Of a DNA stretch of 64,000 nt, positions 33,012-43,335 are shown piece after piece. Each line of letters opens with the position of its first letter. The first letter of the stretch is position 1. Both the position numbers and the translations under genes were made by a program. Source of the DNA: Arbacia lixula (Eukaryota; Echinodermata; Echinoidea; Arbacioida; Arbaciidae); the NCBI GenBank assembly GCA_963669155.1, contig OZ022578.1:8865230-8929229 (forward strand), written 5' to 3'. The notes under the pieces were generated by a model, which saw only the letters and a list, made by a program, of their open reading frames with translations, did no database searches and was not told the origin of the DNA.

Positions 33012-36000
33012 ATGGAGCTATTGTGCTTCTTCCTGTGTACCCTCATCTGTGGAATCCACTCTTGTCCGAATGACTCTACACTACATACATTGAAGTATAG
33101 TCATCCTAATGTCAACCTCAAAGGAGTGAATGTACTTCAGCACAAAGGATTTTTTAAAGCTGGTATTCCCTACTACAGTAATGGATGTGCTTGCTTTAAC
33201 ATTGAACTCCTTGTGTGCGGGGACGTACAATCCAACCCAGGCCCCAACGACAGCCAGATGTCATCTTCAGCTGATCAATTGCGTAAATCACCAATTACCT
33301 ACACAAGAGATGACATTCAAAGGTATCGGAATGAAGAACTGACGTCCCATCCTCTCTCCTATGATGTGTGGAAGGTAATTACAGATTTGGGTATTGCATT
33401 GAAAAAACCTACTCACAGAGGCTCGCGGGGCGGGTCTAGAAAACAGAGACAAAAGTGCTGCCAAAGGCCTGACTACCAACCTATTCCAGTAATAATTACT
33501 ACTACAGACTGTCGGCCTCATCAACGAGCACCTGCCAGAAACTCGTACCTTCGAAAAATCACCTTAACAAGGGAAGCTAAACACATCAACATTTCACTGC
33601 CATCGATTTATCTGACTAACGCTCGATCCTTGAATAACAAATTTGATGAATTCTACAGCGTGGTTCAGAGCATGAACATTGATATAGTTTGTGTCAGTGA
33701 GACTTGGTTCAAAGACAGCACCCCACAAAGTGTCTTCTCCATCCCAGAGTACAGTATGTTTGTGAAGAACAGAACAGGCCGTCAAGGTGGTGGTGTCGCC
33801 CTCTACGCTAGGTCTAGTTTGAATCCCGCTGCTACCCGCATCACCGTTCCTGAGGACTTGGAAATTGTATGGGTGCAACTCAGACCTCACAGACTTCCAC
33901 GATCTGTTTCATCCATCTTTGTTGCGTCCGTCTACTCGCCTCCAGACTCGGTACATGACCAAGCTTTCATCCAGTATCTGGTAACTTCAGTTGATGATAT
34001 TCTCACTAACCACCCAGGAGCTGGCATCGTGATTGCAGGGGACTTCAATCGTCTCACCATAACTCCACTTGTAAGTGCCCACAGGCTGAAACAGGTTGTG
34101 AATCTCCCAACTCGAATGGATGCAACGCTAGACAAAATCATCACGAATATGAAATCTCACTATGACCCTGTTGAGCTTGTAGCCCCTGTCGGATTAAGTG
34201 ATCACAATGGGGTGCTATGGCAACCCAAGCAATACCAAGTGCCGAAAAATGAAGTTCGACGCAAAGTTATCCGTCCGCTCCGTGAATCGAACATGAGAAG
34301 CTTTGGGGATTGGATCGCGCACAAAGATTGGACATCCGTCCACACCCAGTCAAGCGTTGAAAACAAATGTGAGGAGTTCTACAGAGAATTGAATCTTGCC
34401 ATAAACCTCCATTTTCCTAGCAAATATGTACGTATACATGCAACTGACAAGCCATGGATGTCGACAAAAGTGAAAGTGCTCATTCACCAACGACAAACAG
34501 CATTCTACCAGAAATCCTCTAACTGGCAAGAGCTACGAAACAAGCTTCAAAGAGAAATCGATGGAGCTAAGAAGTCTTTTTATCATGATCGCGTCCAAAA
34601 TCTGAAGCGGGATAATCCAAGATCGTGGTATCAATATATAAAGTTGATGATTTCCAACGTGCAACAGGAAATGTCTCTTTCGATTCCTGAAGTTGATCCA
34701 GACGACATTGCAGCCATAGCCAACGCCATTAACTCACATTTCATAGGTATATCGAGCAATTCACGTTCGCTAGATCCAGTACACCTACCTGCATTTAGAC
34801 CTTTTCCAGAGAGTACGATCCCCTCAGTTCATCCATGGACCGTTTACAGAGAACTAGCTAAGACGAAAGTTGGTAAAAGTGGAGGTCCTGATGGACTCCC
34901 CTCAAGAATCATCCGAGAGTTTGCAGCAGAACTCAGCACCCCACTTTGTCATATTATCAATGCCTCGTTTGAACAGGGTGTCGTGCCAAGCCAATGGAAA
35001 AAATCCATCATAGTCCCCATTCCTAAGGAATTTCCGCCAACACTTGAAAAACTACGGCCGATTGCCCTAACAGACCACTTCGCTAAACTTCTCGAACTCT
35101 TTGTATATCGATGGCTCATGTGTGATATTGGCAGCAGTATAGATCCCCAACAATTTGGGAACCGTCGCGGCATGTCAACAAGCCATTATCTGTTGAGCCT
35201 CTTGGAGTACCTGCAATCAAATGCCGACAAACCCAACAATGTTACTACGGTCATACTTACCGACTTTTCAAAGGCGTTCGATCTCGTCGACCACAATGTC
35301 GCTGTATAGCCTCTACGCCATGGGAGCAAGACCTTCTCTTATCCAGTGGCTGTGTTCATTTCTGGCCGAGCGTACACAACAGGTCCGTTACCGAGGTCAG
35401 TTATCATCCTCACTTTCCACCAAAGCTGGAGTTCCTCAAGGCACGCGTTTGGGTCCACTGATCTTCCTAAGTGTTGTGAATGATGCTCTTATATCATCAG
35501 ATGTTAGAAGGTGGAAGTATGTAGATGATCTAACCATAGCACAAAGCCGTCGCCTAAATTCACCATGTACCCTTCACACTAGCCTCAATTCATTTGAGCA
35601 ATGGTGTGAAGTCTCTCGGATGCGGCTCAACCCGTTAAAATGTAAAGCCTTTCAGGTCTCTTTCACACGCCGTCAACTTCCTCCAGCAGAGATACAACTT
35701 AGAAATCAAACAGTGCCAACATGTGAAGACGTCAAGCTTCTCGGTGTCATAATCAGAAACGATCTGCAGTGGTCGAACCATGTAACTTACATAACTACCA
35801 ACGCTTCGAGAAAACTCTACATGCTCCGACTGTTGAGACGGTTTGGAATGCCAGCATGTGATCTAATCACAGTATTTACATCATATATTCGACCAACTTT
35901 GGAATATTGTTGTGTTGTGTGGCATTCCTCTCTGACACAACAACAAACTACCTCAATTGAACTCATACAGAAAAGAGCCCTTCGAACTATATTCGCAGAC

Positions 36001-36252
36001 CAATATAACTCGTATCAGCACGCATTACAAAAGAGTAATCTAGTTTCGCTTGAAAAACGCAGAGACCAGCTCTGCAGAAAGTTTGCATTTGAATTGTTCA
36101 AAAACTTTCGTACTTGGCTACCACCAGCAAGGGCATCTCGAAGGGCATCCCTCAGAAATAGCCACAAACTCACTGAAATAAAATGCAGAACAGAACGCTA
36201 CCGAAAAAGCTCGATACCTTACCTTGTTAGAGTGTTAAATGAATCCCTGTAA
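33012..36252 (+). pseudogene. LINE polyprotein: endonuclease plus reverse transcriptase, one frameshift
   Basis: The frame from 33012 gives 765 residues: a Cys-containing N-terminus with a 2A-like motif (residues 70-78), a basic linker, then an AP endonuclease (NARSL near 203, SETWF, GGGVALYAR, GDFN, SDHN). RT follows, with GKSGGPDGLPS, LRPIALTDHFAK, QFGNRRGMS and motif A TDFSKAFDLVDH. The frame breaks near 35305. The other frame continues KAGVPQGTRLGPLIF, the YVDD catalytic box and the C-terminal domain to NESL and stop at 36252. The endonuclease catalytic Glu, Asp and His and the RT Asp pair are present, so the frameshift is the only obvious defect. Confidence 0.93.
33204..33245 (+). other. 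2A-like motif (CGDVQSNPGP) in the LINE N-terminus
   Basis: Codons 65-78 read ELLVCGDVQSNPGP. The core consensus of 2A ribosome-skipping peptides is D-(V/I)-E-x-N-P-G-P; here Gln replaces Glu. 2A-like sequences near the N-terminus of LINE proteins are known in sea urchins and other marine invertebrates. Whether this variant skips is unknown. Confidence 0.7.
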
Positions 36253-36960
36253 CTTAAGTTAGAAATTGAAAGTTTGGTACAACTGATACACTCACTATTC
36301 AGTTTAAATAATTATTTTGTAGACATGTACTGTATATATTTTATCTACCACCATTAATAAGAAACCAGCCATTACAATTGTTTGTTTTTTCCCTGTGAAT
36401 TTTATATAGCTCAAATGAAAATCAATTAATACCCTACTTTACAACCAAACACTTCCTTCTTACTGATGTTATCACAATACTTTCATGACTTTTAATGCTG
36501 ATGTGACTTAGCTGCAATTATGATAATTTTGCCGTACATCGATTTTATTTTCGATTTTATTATTCGTTTTAGGGACGTTCATTACATTTACTATTGTTTC
36601 TAATATTTATGGGGGGTTCATATTACTGATGAAAATGTTGTTTTTACCTAGACCGCAGTACTTTGCATTAGTTTTGCAATATATCCTTAACTTATGTTTT
36701 TGACAGGTTGTAATGCTGACATAAAGTGGTTACGGTTATTATCTTATTGTCGTACAGTAATTTTACAGTGCATCTTAAAGAAACTTATAATATGTTTAAT
36801 GTATAATTATCTTTTATAGTGTTCATGCCATTTATAAGAATTTTTAAATATTTATACTTGCAGAGGATATTCGTCTTATTTCATATGTTGTATCTATATT
36901 TGTTTTTAAATTGTCGCAATTCAGCTGCATGGCTGCGAAGATGATTTTTAATAAACCTTG

Positions 36961-36983
36961 AATTGAATTGAATTGAATTGAAT
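36961..36983 (+). repeat. (AATTG)n LINE 3' tail
   Basis: Four and a half AATTG units directly follow the LINE 3' UTR and its AATAAA. Confidence 0.9.
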
Positions 36984-37409
36984 GTTATACCATTCCTTGG
37001 CCGTATTTTTTTTATAAGGCTTAGGCCTATATTGTGAGACTTGTACTTAGATCTTTGTTCAAAGCATTTTAAACAAATTGGTTCTTTTTTGTGAATGGCT
37101 TATTTATTGGTCGAGCTGGCTGGCTGGCTATCGTCGGGTGGAACGCTTCATTACAACGCTTTATCGACTCGTCTGGAACCTTTTGTTTATTGCTGCGTAG
37201 ATACAGTAAACAACGAGTCGACGATGTATGTTCACCGCTAAGGCATTGCTCCGTAATACCGTACCCGTGCGTGCACGCAAGTTCGTACATTCGCAAGTAA
37301 CGTCCAGTAGTACGAGTACTGGAGTCCAGGCACAGGCAGTGCACGTTCATCTTATTTTGGTTAATCTTTGTCATTTTTTTTAGATCGACGTCAGATTGTT
37401 CCGGAAAAT
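36984..37409 (+). promoter_or_regulatory. SPAG8 upstream region with paired forkhead-type motifs
   Basis: TGTTTAT at 37184-37190 and GTAAACA at 37206-37212 are forkhead-core words in opposite orientation, 15 bp apart. FOXJ1, a forkhead factor, drives motile-cilium genes in animals, and SPAG8 is such a gene. CpG-containing words (GTGCGTGCACGC, TCGACGTC) lie between them and the ATG. No full RFX X-box is visible; only a GGCAAC half-site overlaps the start codon. Transcription start not located. Confidence 0.4.
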
Positions 37410-37484
37410 ATGGCAACTCTCAATCCGTCAAGAACAGTCAACAATTCAGGAGGGCGATGTCTAATGGAAAATTGGGTTGAGGAG
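37410..37484 (+). CDS. SPAG8: SPAG8 exon 1 (MATLNPS...ENWVEE)
   Basis: 25 codons from ATG to donor GAGGAG|gtaaga, phase 0. The ATG was chosen because it is the first in frame before the RCLMENWVEE signature. A conventional acceptor within the frame upstream was not seen. Confidence 0.88.
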
Positions 37485-40400
37485 GTAAGAAACGATGTCG
37501 ATTGTTTTTAATTATGGCTGCCGTTTAAATCTCCTGTCCGGGGATTTAATTTTCATAAATTACAGATAAAACGATGCATGATTGAAGGCAACACCCTAGT
37601 TTAACTGTGCCAATGCAATGCCAATGGCAATGGGATGCCCTTGCATATAATTCATATTGCATGTGCACACAGTCTCTGTACTCTTGCGCCTACATGCGGC
37701 ATCACTATATGGGCATCACCATTGCATCACTAAACTGGACTTAATCAAACTCTATATTTTGTGCTATAGACTAGTTGTAAAACATTTTGTGTACAAAGTT
37801 ATAAATGCATGAAAGACTTGTGCACATATCTCTTATTTTCATGACTAGACATGCAGTAGCCTGTTTTGAAGTCACATTACCTACATCGCACACTGTAGTT
37901 TAGTGTGATGACATTTTGTATTATGATGTTGTTTTGTGCGTAATTGCAACGTGATTGCATGTTTGTTTGTTGTTTCATTACTAGGCATTTAAAAATGCAC
38001 TTATCACTGCCGAAGCTATCATCTACCAGATTCACAAAGAAGAGGACCACTTCACCACCATGTACATGTACATGTATTTTAGGTTGTTATTATTTATTTG
38101 TTTGAATTGTAAACTAAGTTGAAAGCTAATATTAAGTTAGTAAATTGGTGAAGTGATCGATCGCTACGAAGTGATCGCTACGGGCAGTACCTGTGCGAGT
38201 AAATACGCACGGAACGCACGGCATACTTTTGGCATCGCACAATTGCACATGTGCCTGTAATAGAGATTTAGAGATTATTAGCTGCACGGCTGCACCAGGT
38301 ATTTTTTTGCTAATTTTGGCAACATTAAATACCCAAATAACTCCTCATGTAGATGAAAATGAGGTGCACTGTTTATATAGTGGTAGATTCACAGTCACTG
38401 AGAAAAATTATGTCGATTTGGAATTCACCATTATTGCCATTATTTTCATCAAAAGCAGCTTATTTTATTGAGGAGAGCAGATTGTCGACTCAAACCAGAT
38501 GAAGCTACATGTAACATAGAGTTCACAGACTACAGCTTGATCATGAAAGGTGTTGTCCTGCCTTATGAGATGTTATAATATATTATCTTCCCTCAAGGTT
38601 TTCTTTTCCTTATTTAGTCCTTAATCTTTAACTTGTTTTGTCACATCACACAGAGGCAAGTTTATGATACTGGTCTTGACAGTGAGGGTCTCGGCTCAAG
38701 CGAAGGATTCACCTCAAACAGCTCTCTGCCCTATAAGGATGGACATAAGGGCATCCTCACCAGAGAATACACAACTCCAGTAGAGAAAGACTCCACCTGC
38801 ATGACCTCCTACCAGAAACCCCCCAAGTCTGGAGTCAGGACAGTAGGTGAGAACCTTATCAGAAGTTACAGTGGAGTCTAAGTAAAACTTGGCTGATCTA
38901 GGTCAAAGCAAGACCATACACGTCCATGCAATGTGCAAAGTAGATACATGTATTGTCTGATGTACACTACAGCTCAAAGATATTGGCATAGGGAAAGGGA
39001 AGGAGCTGCAGTTGTAAACCGCTGTATATTTTGTCCAGTTCAGCATGAAACACGATACTTTAGCCTAAAAAGCATCATGTTTCATGCTGAACTGGACAAA
39101 ATATTACGCGGTTTAAAACTGCTGGTCCTTCCCTTGCCTTTCTTCCCTTTCCCTATGCCCTATGCACATGCCAGATATTGTCTGATAAAAGGAAAGCAAG
39201 GAACACAAGTCATTTGACAAATATTTCAGGGACATCACACTAGTTCTAATGAAGTTGCATCTCTTTTAAGATTGTAATTGCCTGCTTGTCTGGATGTGGC
39301 AACATGTCATGCATTGTTTATGTCTTCCTAGTGAACATATCTAGCAAGATGATAAGTACTTCCCAAAGGTCGATAATGGAGTTTTATAGCCTTGGCCCAT
39401 GGTCTGTACATGTACATGTAGCTCTGATAGCTTTTACAGCCAACTCCATTCACCCCTATGTTCACTCAATGTTTACTTTTTAAAGTGTGAGGAGGAATTG
39501 CGAACCTGTCTCTCCCAGGTATTGTTCGTAATAAAGAAAGAAGTTAGCTCCCATGAATCAGGGCTCCTGCCAGGATTGGTTGTGTGTATGGTAAACGAAC
39601 CTCCCTGGCAGAGAAAGAAACAATTTACATGGGCTAGGGTGTGAGTTTATACACAAATGAATGTTGATATAGCAGTTCGCATGTACATGAACTGTATATG
39701 GTATTTTTTTTTCTCAAAAAATGTGCACAGTGTTTATACAATGGGAAGTCAACATTTGTGAATGGAATAGCACTAAAACAATATATGTTTAAATTGCCTT
39801 TTTCAATCTCTTTCATCTTGCAAAGGCATTAGGAAAGAGTTGACAGAGAGAGCCCTCTTGGCCCAAGTCACACAGGAGCTGAATGAGGAGGTTAACCAGC
39901 CGCCGCCCATCGCTGAGTACAAGTCCGTTACCCAGAAGGACTTCTTTAATGACGAGTTTAAGTCTGAGCTGCCAGCCCCTCTCTATGAGCACAACGTTAA
40001 CACTGAGCAACCTATCACCTTCTGGAGCGCACACAAAGAGAAGATTCATGTAAGTGTGATTAATTTGCAGTATTAATAATCATTTACAGCATAATGCTGA
40101 ATTGTACATGTTTGTACACGCAATGCAAATATAATACTGTCCTTCTTTGATAAAAGGAAGCAAATAACAAAAAATACTTTTCTTGAAAATGAGCAAGATG
40201 TGTCGTGCCACTTGCATTAGCATCAATGCAACACCCCATCATGGTAGATGGAATATCTTGCAGCAAGATGGGTATTTCTTTTTCAGATTTTGCCTGTATG
40301 TAGGGAGTGCTGGGTACACTCTAAGAGTACCAATAAGTCAAATGTGGGTGAATTGTCACTTGCTTCATTTGTCAAAGTAGGGCGGAATGCTGACTACATA

Positions 40401-41272
40401 TACATGTAATCACAAAGTACACGAAGAATGTATATTTATTTTCTCTTGCAATAGAAACAAAAGGAAATATTACTGCCTAGATTATAAACAACAAGTTAAA
40501 AAAAGCTGTTGAAAAATATGACAGATTGTGCTTCATTAAAAAGTATCAGTGGGATTGATCATGTAAGGATGATAATAAATCACTCCATCTCATATTATTT
40601 TGGGGGATATAGTTGATTGTTTTGATAGCTTTTTTGTCTTTTATTCATTTTTATATGTCAATATCATATATGATGGAAGTTGTAATTTATTTGATAGATG
40701 TGTTTTTACATGCAAATGAGATAAAATCTTGCAAAGTATATCAAATATCTCATTTAGTACCAATGTACTTAAGGAACAAAATTGAAAATATTTAATTACC
40801 ATAATTGTATTACGTCCACAAATATGAATTTAAGCAGTTTTCTGTTCCGAGTTCAAGAGCAAATTCGTGATGTAAAATGTCGAACATTTTTCCAATTCTG
40901 ATAGTTATTGATTGAGTCATGATTTTGTGATATTTAATTTCATCTAACATACATTAATTTCTTTCAATTTCCACTTCCTTTTAACCCCCATAAGTTGGAA
41001 AAATTTCACTCAAGTACACATAGTTACACATGGTCACTGGAAGTTCTACAATTTGTACATGTAAATACCCTATTACCATGGAAACCTACATGAACTTTAA
41101 AGAATGTACATGAATGTTACTGACACATTGTTCATTTTTCTACCCACAGGGTGTGAGCCAGGTCAAGACATTGGACACGCCCTTCAAGAAGAATTCATCA
41201 TTCAGTAAACCGATTGAGGAGAGCATGGACCAACCTCAGCCCTACGAACAGGAGAAGCATCCGTGGTTATAA
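37410..41272 (+). CDS. SPAG8: SPAG8 orthologue (sperm-associated antigen 8), complete, four exons, 204 aa
   Basis: SPAG8 is a microtubule inner protein in the lumen of axonemal doublet microtubules of motile cilia and sperm tails. Exons 37410-37484, 38654-38846, 39826-40049 and 41150-41272 join in frame to 615 nt. Conserved blocks match the C-terminal half of vertebrate SPAG8: GGRCLMENWVEERQ, DGHKGILT..Y..P..KDS, EYKSVTQKDF, EQPITFW and VKTLDTPFKKNSSFSKPI. The long proline-rich N-terminus of mammalian SPAG8 is absent. The N-terminal residues MATLNPSRTVNN are not conserved. There is no signal peptide or membrane segment. Introns are 0.98-1.17 kb and one holds a hairpin MITE. Identification rests on motif order and is strong. 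Confidence 0.93.
37485..38653 (+). other. SPAG8: SPAG8 intron 1
   Basis: GT-AG intron. A short exon-like stretch after TACTAG at 37984 (AFKNALITAEAIIYQIHKEE) is open but soon runs into stops and is not needed to link the conserved exons. No repeat recognised. Confidence 0.6.
38654..38846 (+). CDS. SPAG8: SPAG8 exon 2 (RQVYDTG...SGVRTV)
   Basis: Acceptor cacacag, donor GTAG|gtgaga, 193 nt, ending in phase 1. It carries YKDGHKGILTREYTTPVEKD, aligned with the HGHRGLLT..KSP block of mammalian SPAG8. Confidence 0.92.
38963..39165. mobile_element. Palindromic CACTACAGCTC MITE, copy 7 (right end lost), in SPAG8 intron 2
   Basis: Left end TACACTACAGCTCAAAG. The central hairpin CAGCATGAAACACGATAC / GCATCATGTTTCATGCTG is kept. 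The right arm stops at CCCTATGCCCTATG without the CTTTGAGCTG end. It is the only copy outside the flippase gene. Confidence 0.87.
39826..40049 (+). CDS. SPAG8: SPAG8 exon 3 (GIRKELTERALL...EKIH)
   Basis: Acceptor ttgcaaag, donor CAT|gtaagt, 224 nt. The helical stretch RKELTERALLAQVTQELNEE corresponds to the KREAMLEMLL..QICKEVQAE stretch of mammals. It is followed by EYKSVTQKDF and EQPITFW. Confidence 0.94.
40050..41149 (+). other. SPAG8: SPAG8 intron 3
   Basis: AT-rich GT-AG intron with no repeat or open frame recognised. Confidence 0.6.
41150..41272 (+). CDS. SPAG8: SPAG8 exon 4 (GVSQVKTLDTPFKKNSSFSK...HPWL stop)
   Basis: Acceptor ctacccacag, then 40 codons and TAA. TLDTPFKKNSSFS is the best-conserved block in the family (TLDTPFRKNCSFS in human). 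The tail ends PYEQEKHPWL. Confidence 0.96.
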   Translation, partial: GVSQVKTLDTPFKKNSSFSKPIEESMDQPQPYEQEKHPWL

Positions 41273-42225
41273 CCCTCGCAACCACAACAGATTATTAAGC
41301 TTCTAAAATAAGTACAATGTACAGTTAAACCTGCCTTCAAAGGTCACTTTCTATGCTATTATCAGGCATATATCATGCAAAAGTTTAGCGTCCAAAAATA
41401 TGGGAACTTGAATCAAATTGAAATTTTTCTGTGGTAACTTCATGCAGGTGTCATGGCAACTGGTCTTATTTCTCATCTATTACAGACCGGGTCAAATGTA
41501 ATGACAAGTCCACACTGGTGTTTGGATATTTACATCAGGTGTCACTGAATTGTTATGTACATGTAGAACGGGTGAAATGATTGAAAGGCTAACAATATGT
41601 AAGGCGTAGGTTTTGTTTAAAAAGAAAAAGATCGAGAGGGAAATTCTCTTGTTAAATGCAGTTGTCGTCTTTAGCAGAGGAGACAGGATTATTAATGAAC
41701 TTTCTTCACTACCAATACATGTACTTATTTCTTAGTCTTGTAGACATGTATGTGTCGATATCTACATGCGTTATGTTGAATATGATGAATAGAGAATGCT
41801 TTGGCAGAACATGTAGACCATGAGCACAACTGTTTACTGTGATTAGTCTAGGAGACATACATATAAGACGTCTTTAGTCCTTTGTTTGCCGCATAAAATG
41901 GCGCTATGTGATTTGTGTACCTGTACATGTGAATATATTCACATGTGGCTCTCAAAGGGTTGAGAGTTGTGTTGGATAGAGAGAATTCTTTGGTCTTATT
42001 ATATGTTGACTGTTTGCCTAATTTTTCATTGTAATTAGTGATATAATATGGACAACGTCTTGGTTGTGTTGAATGCAATGAATATTTCATGGTTTGGCAG
42101 TACATGTACACCAGCATTTAACATATTTATTAAGGTGAGCTTTCTTTGTAAAGAAATAGTCAAGAGGGTACATACAGAGTATGGGAAGCTGTAGTACATT
42201 CTTCTCTGTACATTATAGCCCAATT
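41273..42225 (+). other. Probable SPAG8 3' UTR and downstream flank
   Basis: No AATAAA is visible between the stop codon and the MITE at 42226. The first clear AATAAA downstream on this strand is at 42784-42789, beyond the MITE and the microsatellite. The mRNA end is therefore undefined. Confidence 0.3.
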
Positions 42226-42443
42226 GACCGTTTTCGTAATGTATTCACAACTTTCCCCTAGCTGCGTAGAAACGTTTTATTGCATTCACATGTATCTAGT
42301 CATTCAGATTCAATGGATGGAATGCACTTTGAATCTTGTAGTTGTTGCTACTTGGACAAACCTCGGACAAGCTGTGGGGTTCCCATTAGGGATGTATTGT
42401 TTGAACGATGTGAATAATATGTGCATACCTAGTGAAAATGGTC
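42226..42443. mobile_element. Short MITE (CGTAATGTATTCAC family), stand-alone copy with inverted ends
   Basis: Starts GACCGTTTTCGTAATGTATT and ends AGTGAAAATGGTC, inverted to the start. The interior (CATTCAGATTCAATGGATGG, TTGTTGCTACTTGGACAAAC CTCGGACAAGCT) matches the cores of the two TTAA-flanked elements. Confidence 0.78.
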
Positions 42444-42567
42444 TGCATGTATTCGTGTAAAATGGCTCTGGGCCTAGTGACTCTTATACAGTGTACCACC
42501 AGACCTCGAGCCAACCTCATCCCCCCCCCCCATCCCCTATCTCTAAATTAGTAAGATGCCTGAATTG

Positions 42568-42681
<114 letters not shown>

Positions 42682-43096
42682 AAGAAAGATAAATTGAAAG
42701 AAACGCTGGAGAAGAAAAATGATGATTGTAAATACAGGTGTTTATATTTTGTGTAGTATGTTATATGGTGATATGAGAAGTGAAATAAAAACCCATGTCA
42801 ATAATATATTGTTGTTTGATGATACATTCTTGTGATTTCGTGTGACTAAAAGCGTGAGACTAAAATATAAATGAAAGTTTTCATTTGCTCCTTTCGTCAC
42901 ACCTCCCATAGCGTGTCTTCATTCTTATCTCGAATCTGTTTCTTTCTTATCTCTCGCTTCATGTATTTCTTCTTCTGCCTTGCATCTTTGTTACCTTTTT
43001 CTCTTCCATATATTTTCGGCATGCTTCTCTTTGACTCTTTTTTTCCTTATTTCGTCTTCTCTCTCGCCTACATGTAAGTTTGTTTGTAACATGAAG

Positions 43097-43335
43097 TTAA
43101 AATCTTTTGATCTCAACACAAGAAAAAAAAATCGAAGACTTACTTCGAAATTTTCGGCTGCTAACTGCAGCCTTCCTCAGCGATGATCGAAGTGATCCGA
43201 TTCGATCTGTTGACATAGCGATCGATAATCGGATCGTAGACACTCGGTAGCTTGTATCGCCCTCCGTCCCTATTGAGAGAAGGGTTGAACGCCCGGATGT
43301 GTTGTGTTGTGTTGTGTGAGATCAAAAGTTTTTAA
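43097..43335. mobile_element. Possible 0.24-kb element with TTTTGATCTCA(A)CAC inverted ends
   Basis: AATCTTTTGATCTCAACAC returns inverted as GTGTGAGATCAAAAGTTTTT. Inside is a GGCTGCTAACTGCAGCC hairpin and a CTGAGGAAGGCTGCAG-type string (minus strand) of a kind found near the ends of some retroelements. It has a GTTGT tandem tract at the right. Class unknown. Confidence 0.45.

Larger units (their letters stand above)
32690..36983 (+). mobile_element. Near-complete CR1/L2-like LINE (about 4.3 kb)
   Basis: A non-LTR retrotransposon with a 5' UTR (start approximate), one long protein with AP endonuclease then reverse transcriptase, a 3' UTR with AATAAA at 36949, and an AATTG tandem tail at 36961-36983. 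Such microsatellite-like 3' tails are typical of CR1/L2 elements. It inserted in the sense direction about 430 bp upstream of SPAG8. One frameshift is visible in the RT; otherwise all motifs are present, so it is young. Confidence 0.92.

Noticed and set aside
37984-38070. Extra SPAG8 exon (AFKNALITAEAIIYQIHKEE)
   Set aside because: It runs into TACATGTA repeats and stops. Exon 1 joins exon 2 in frame to give the ENWVEER signature directly.
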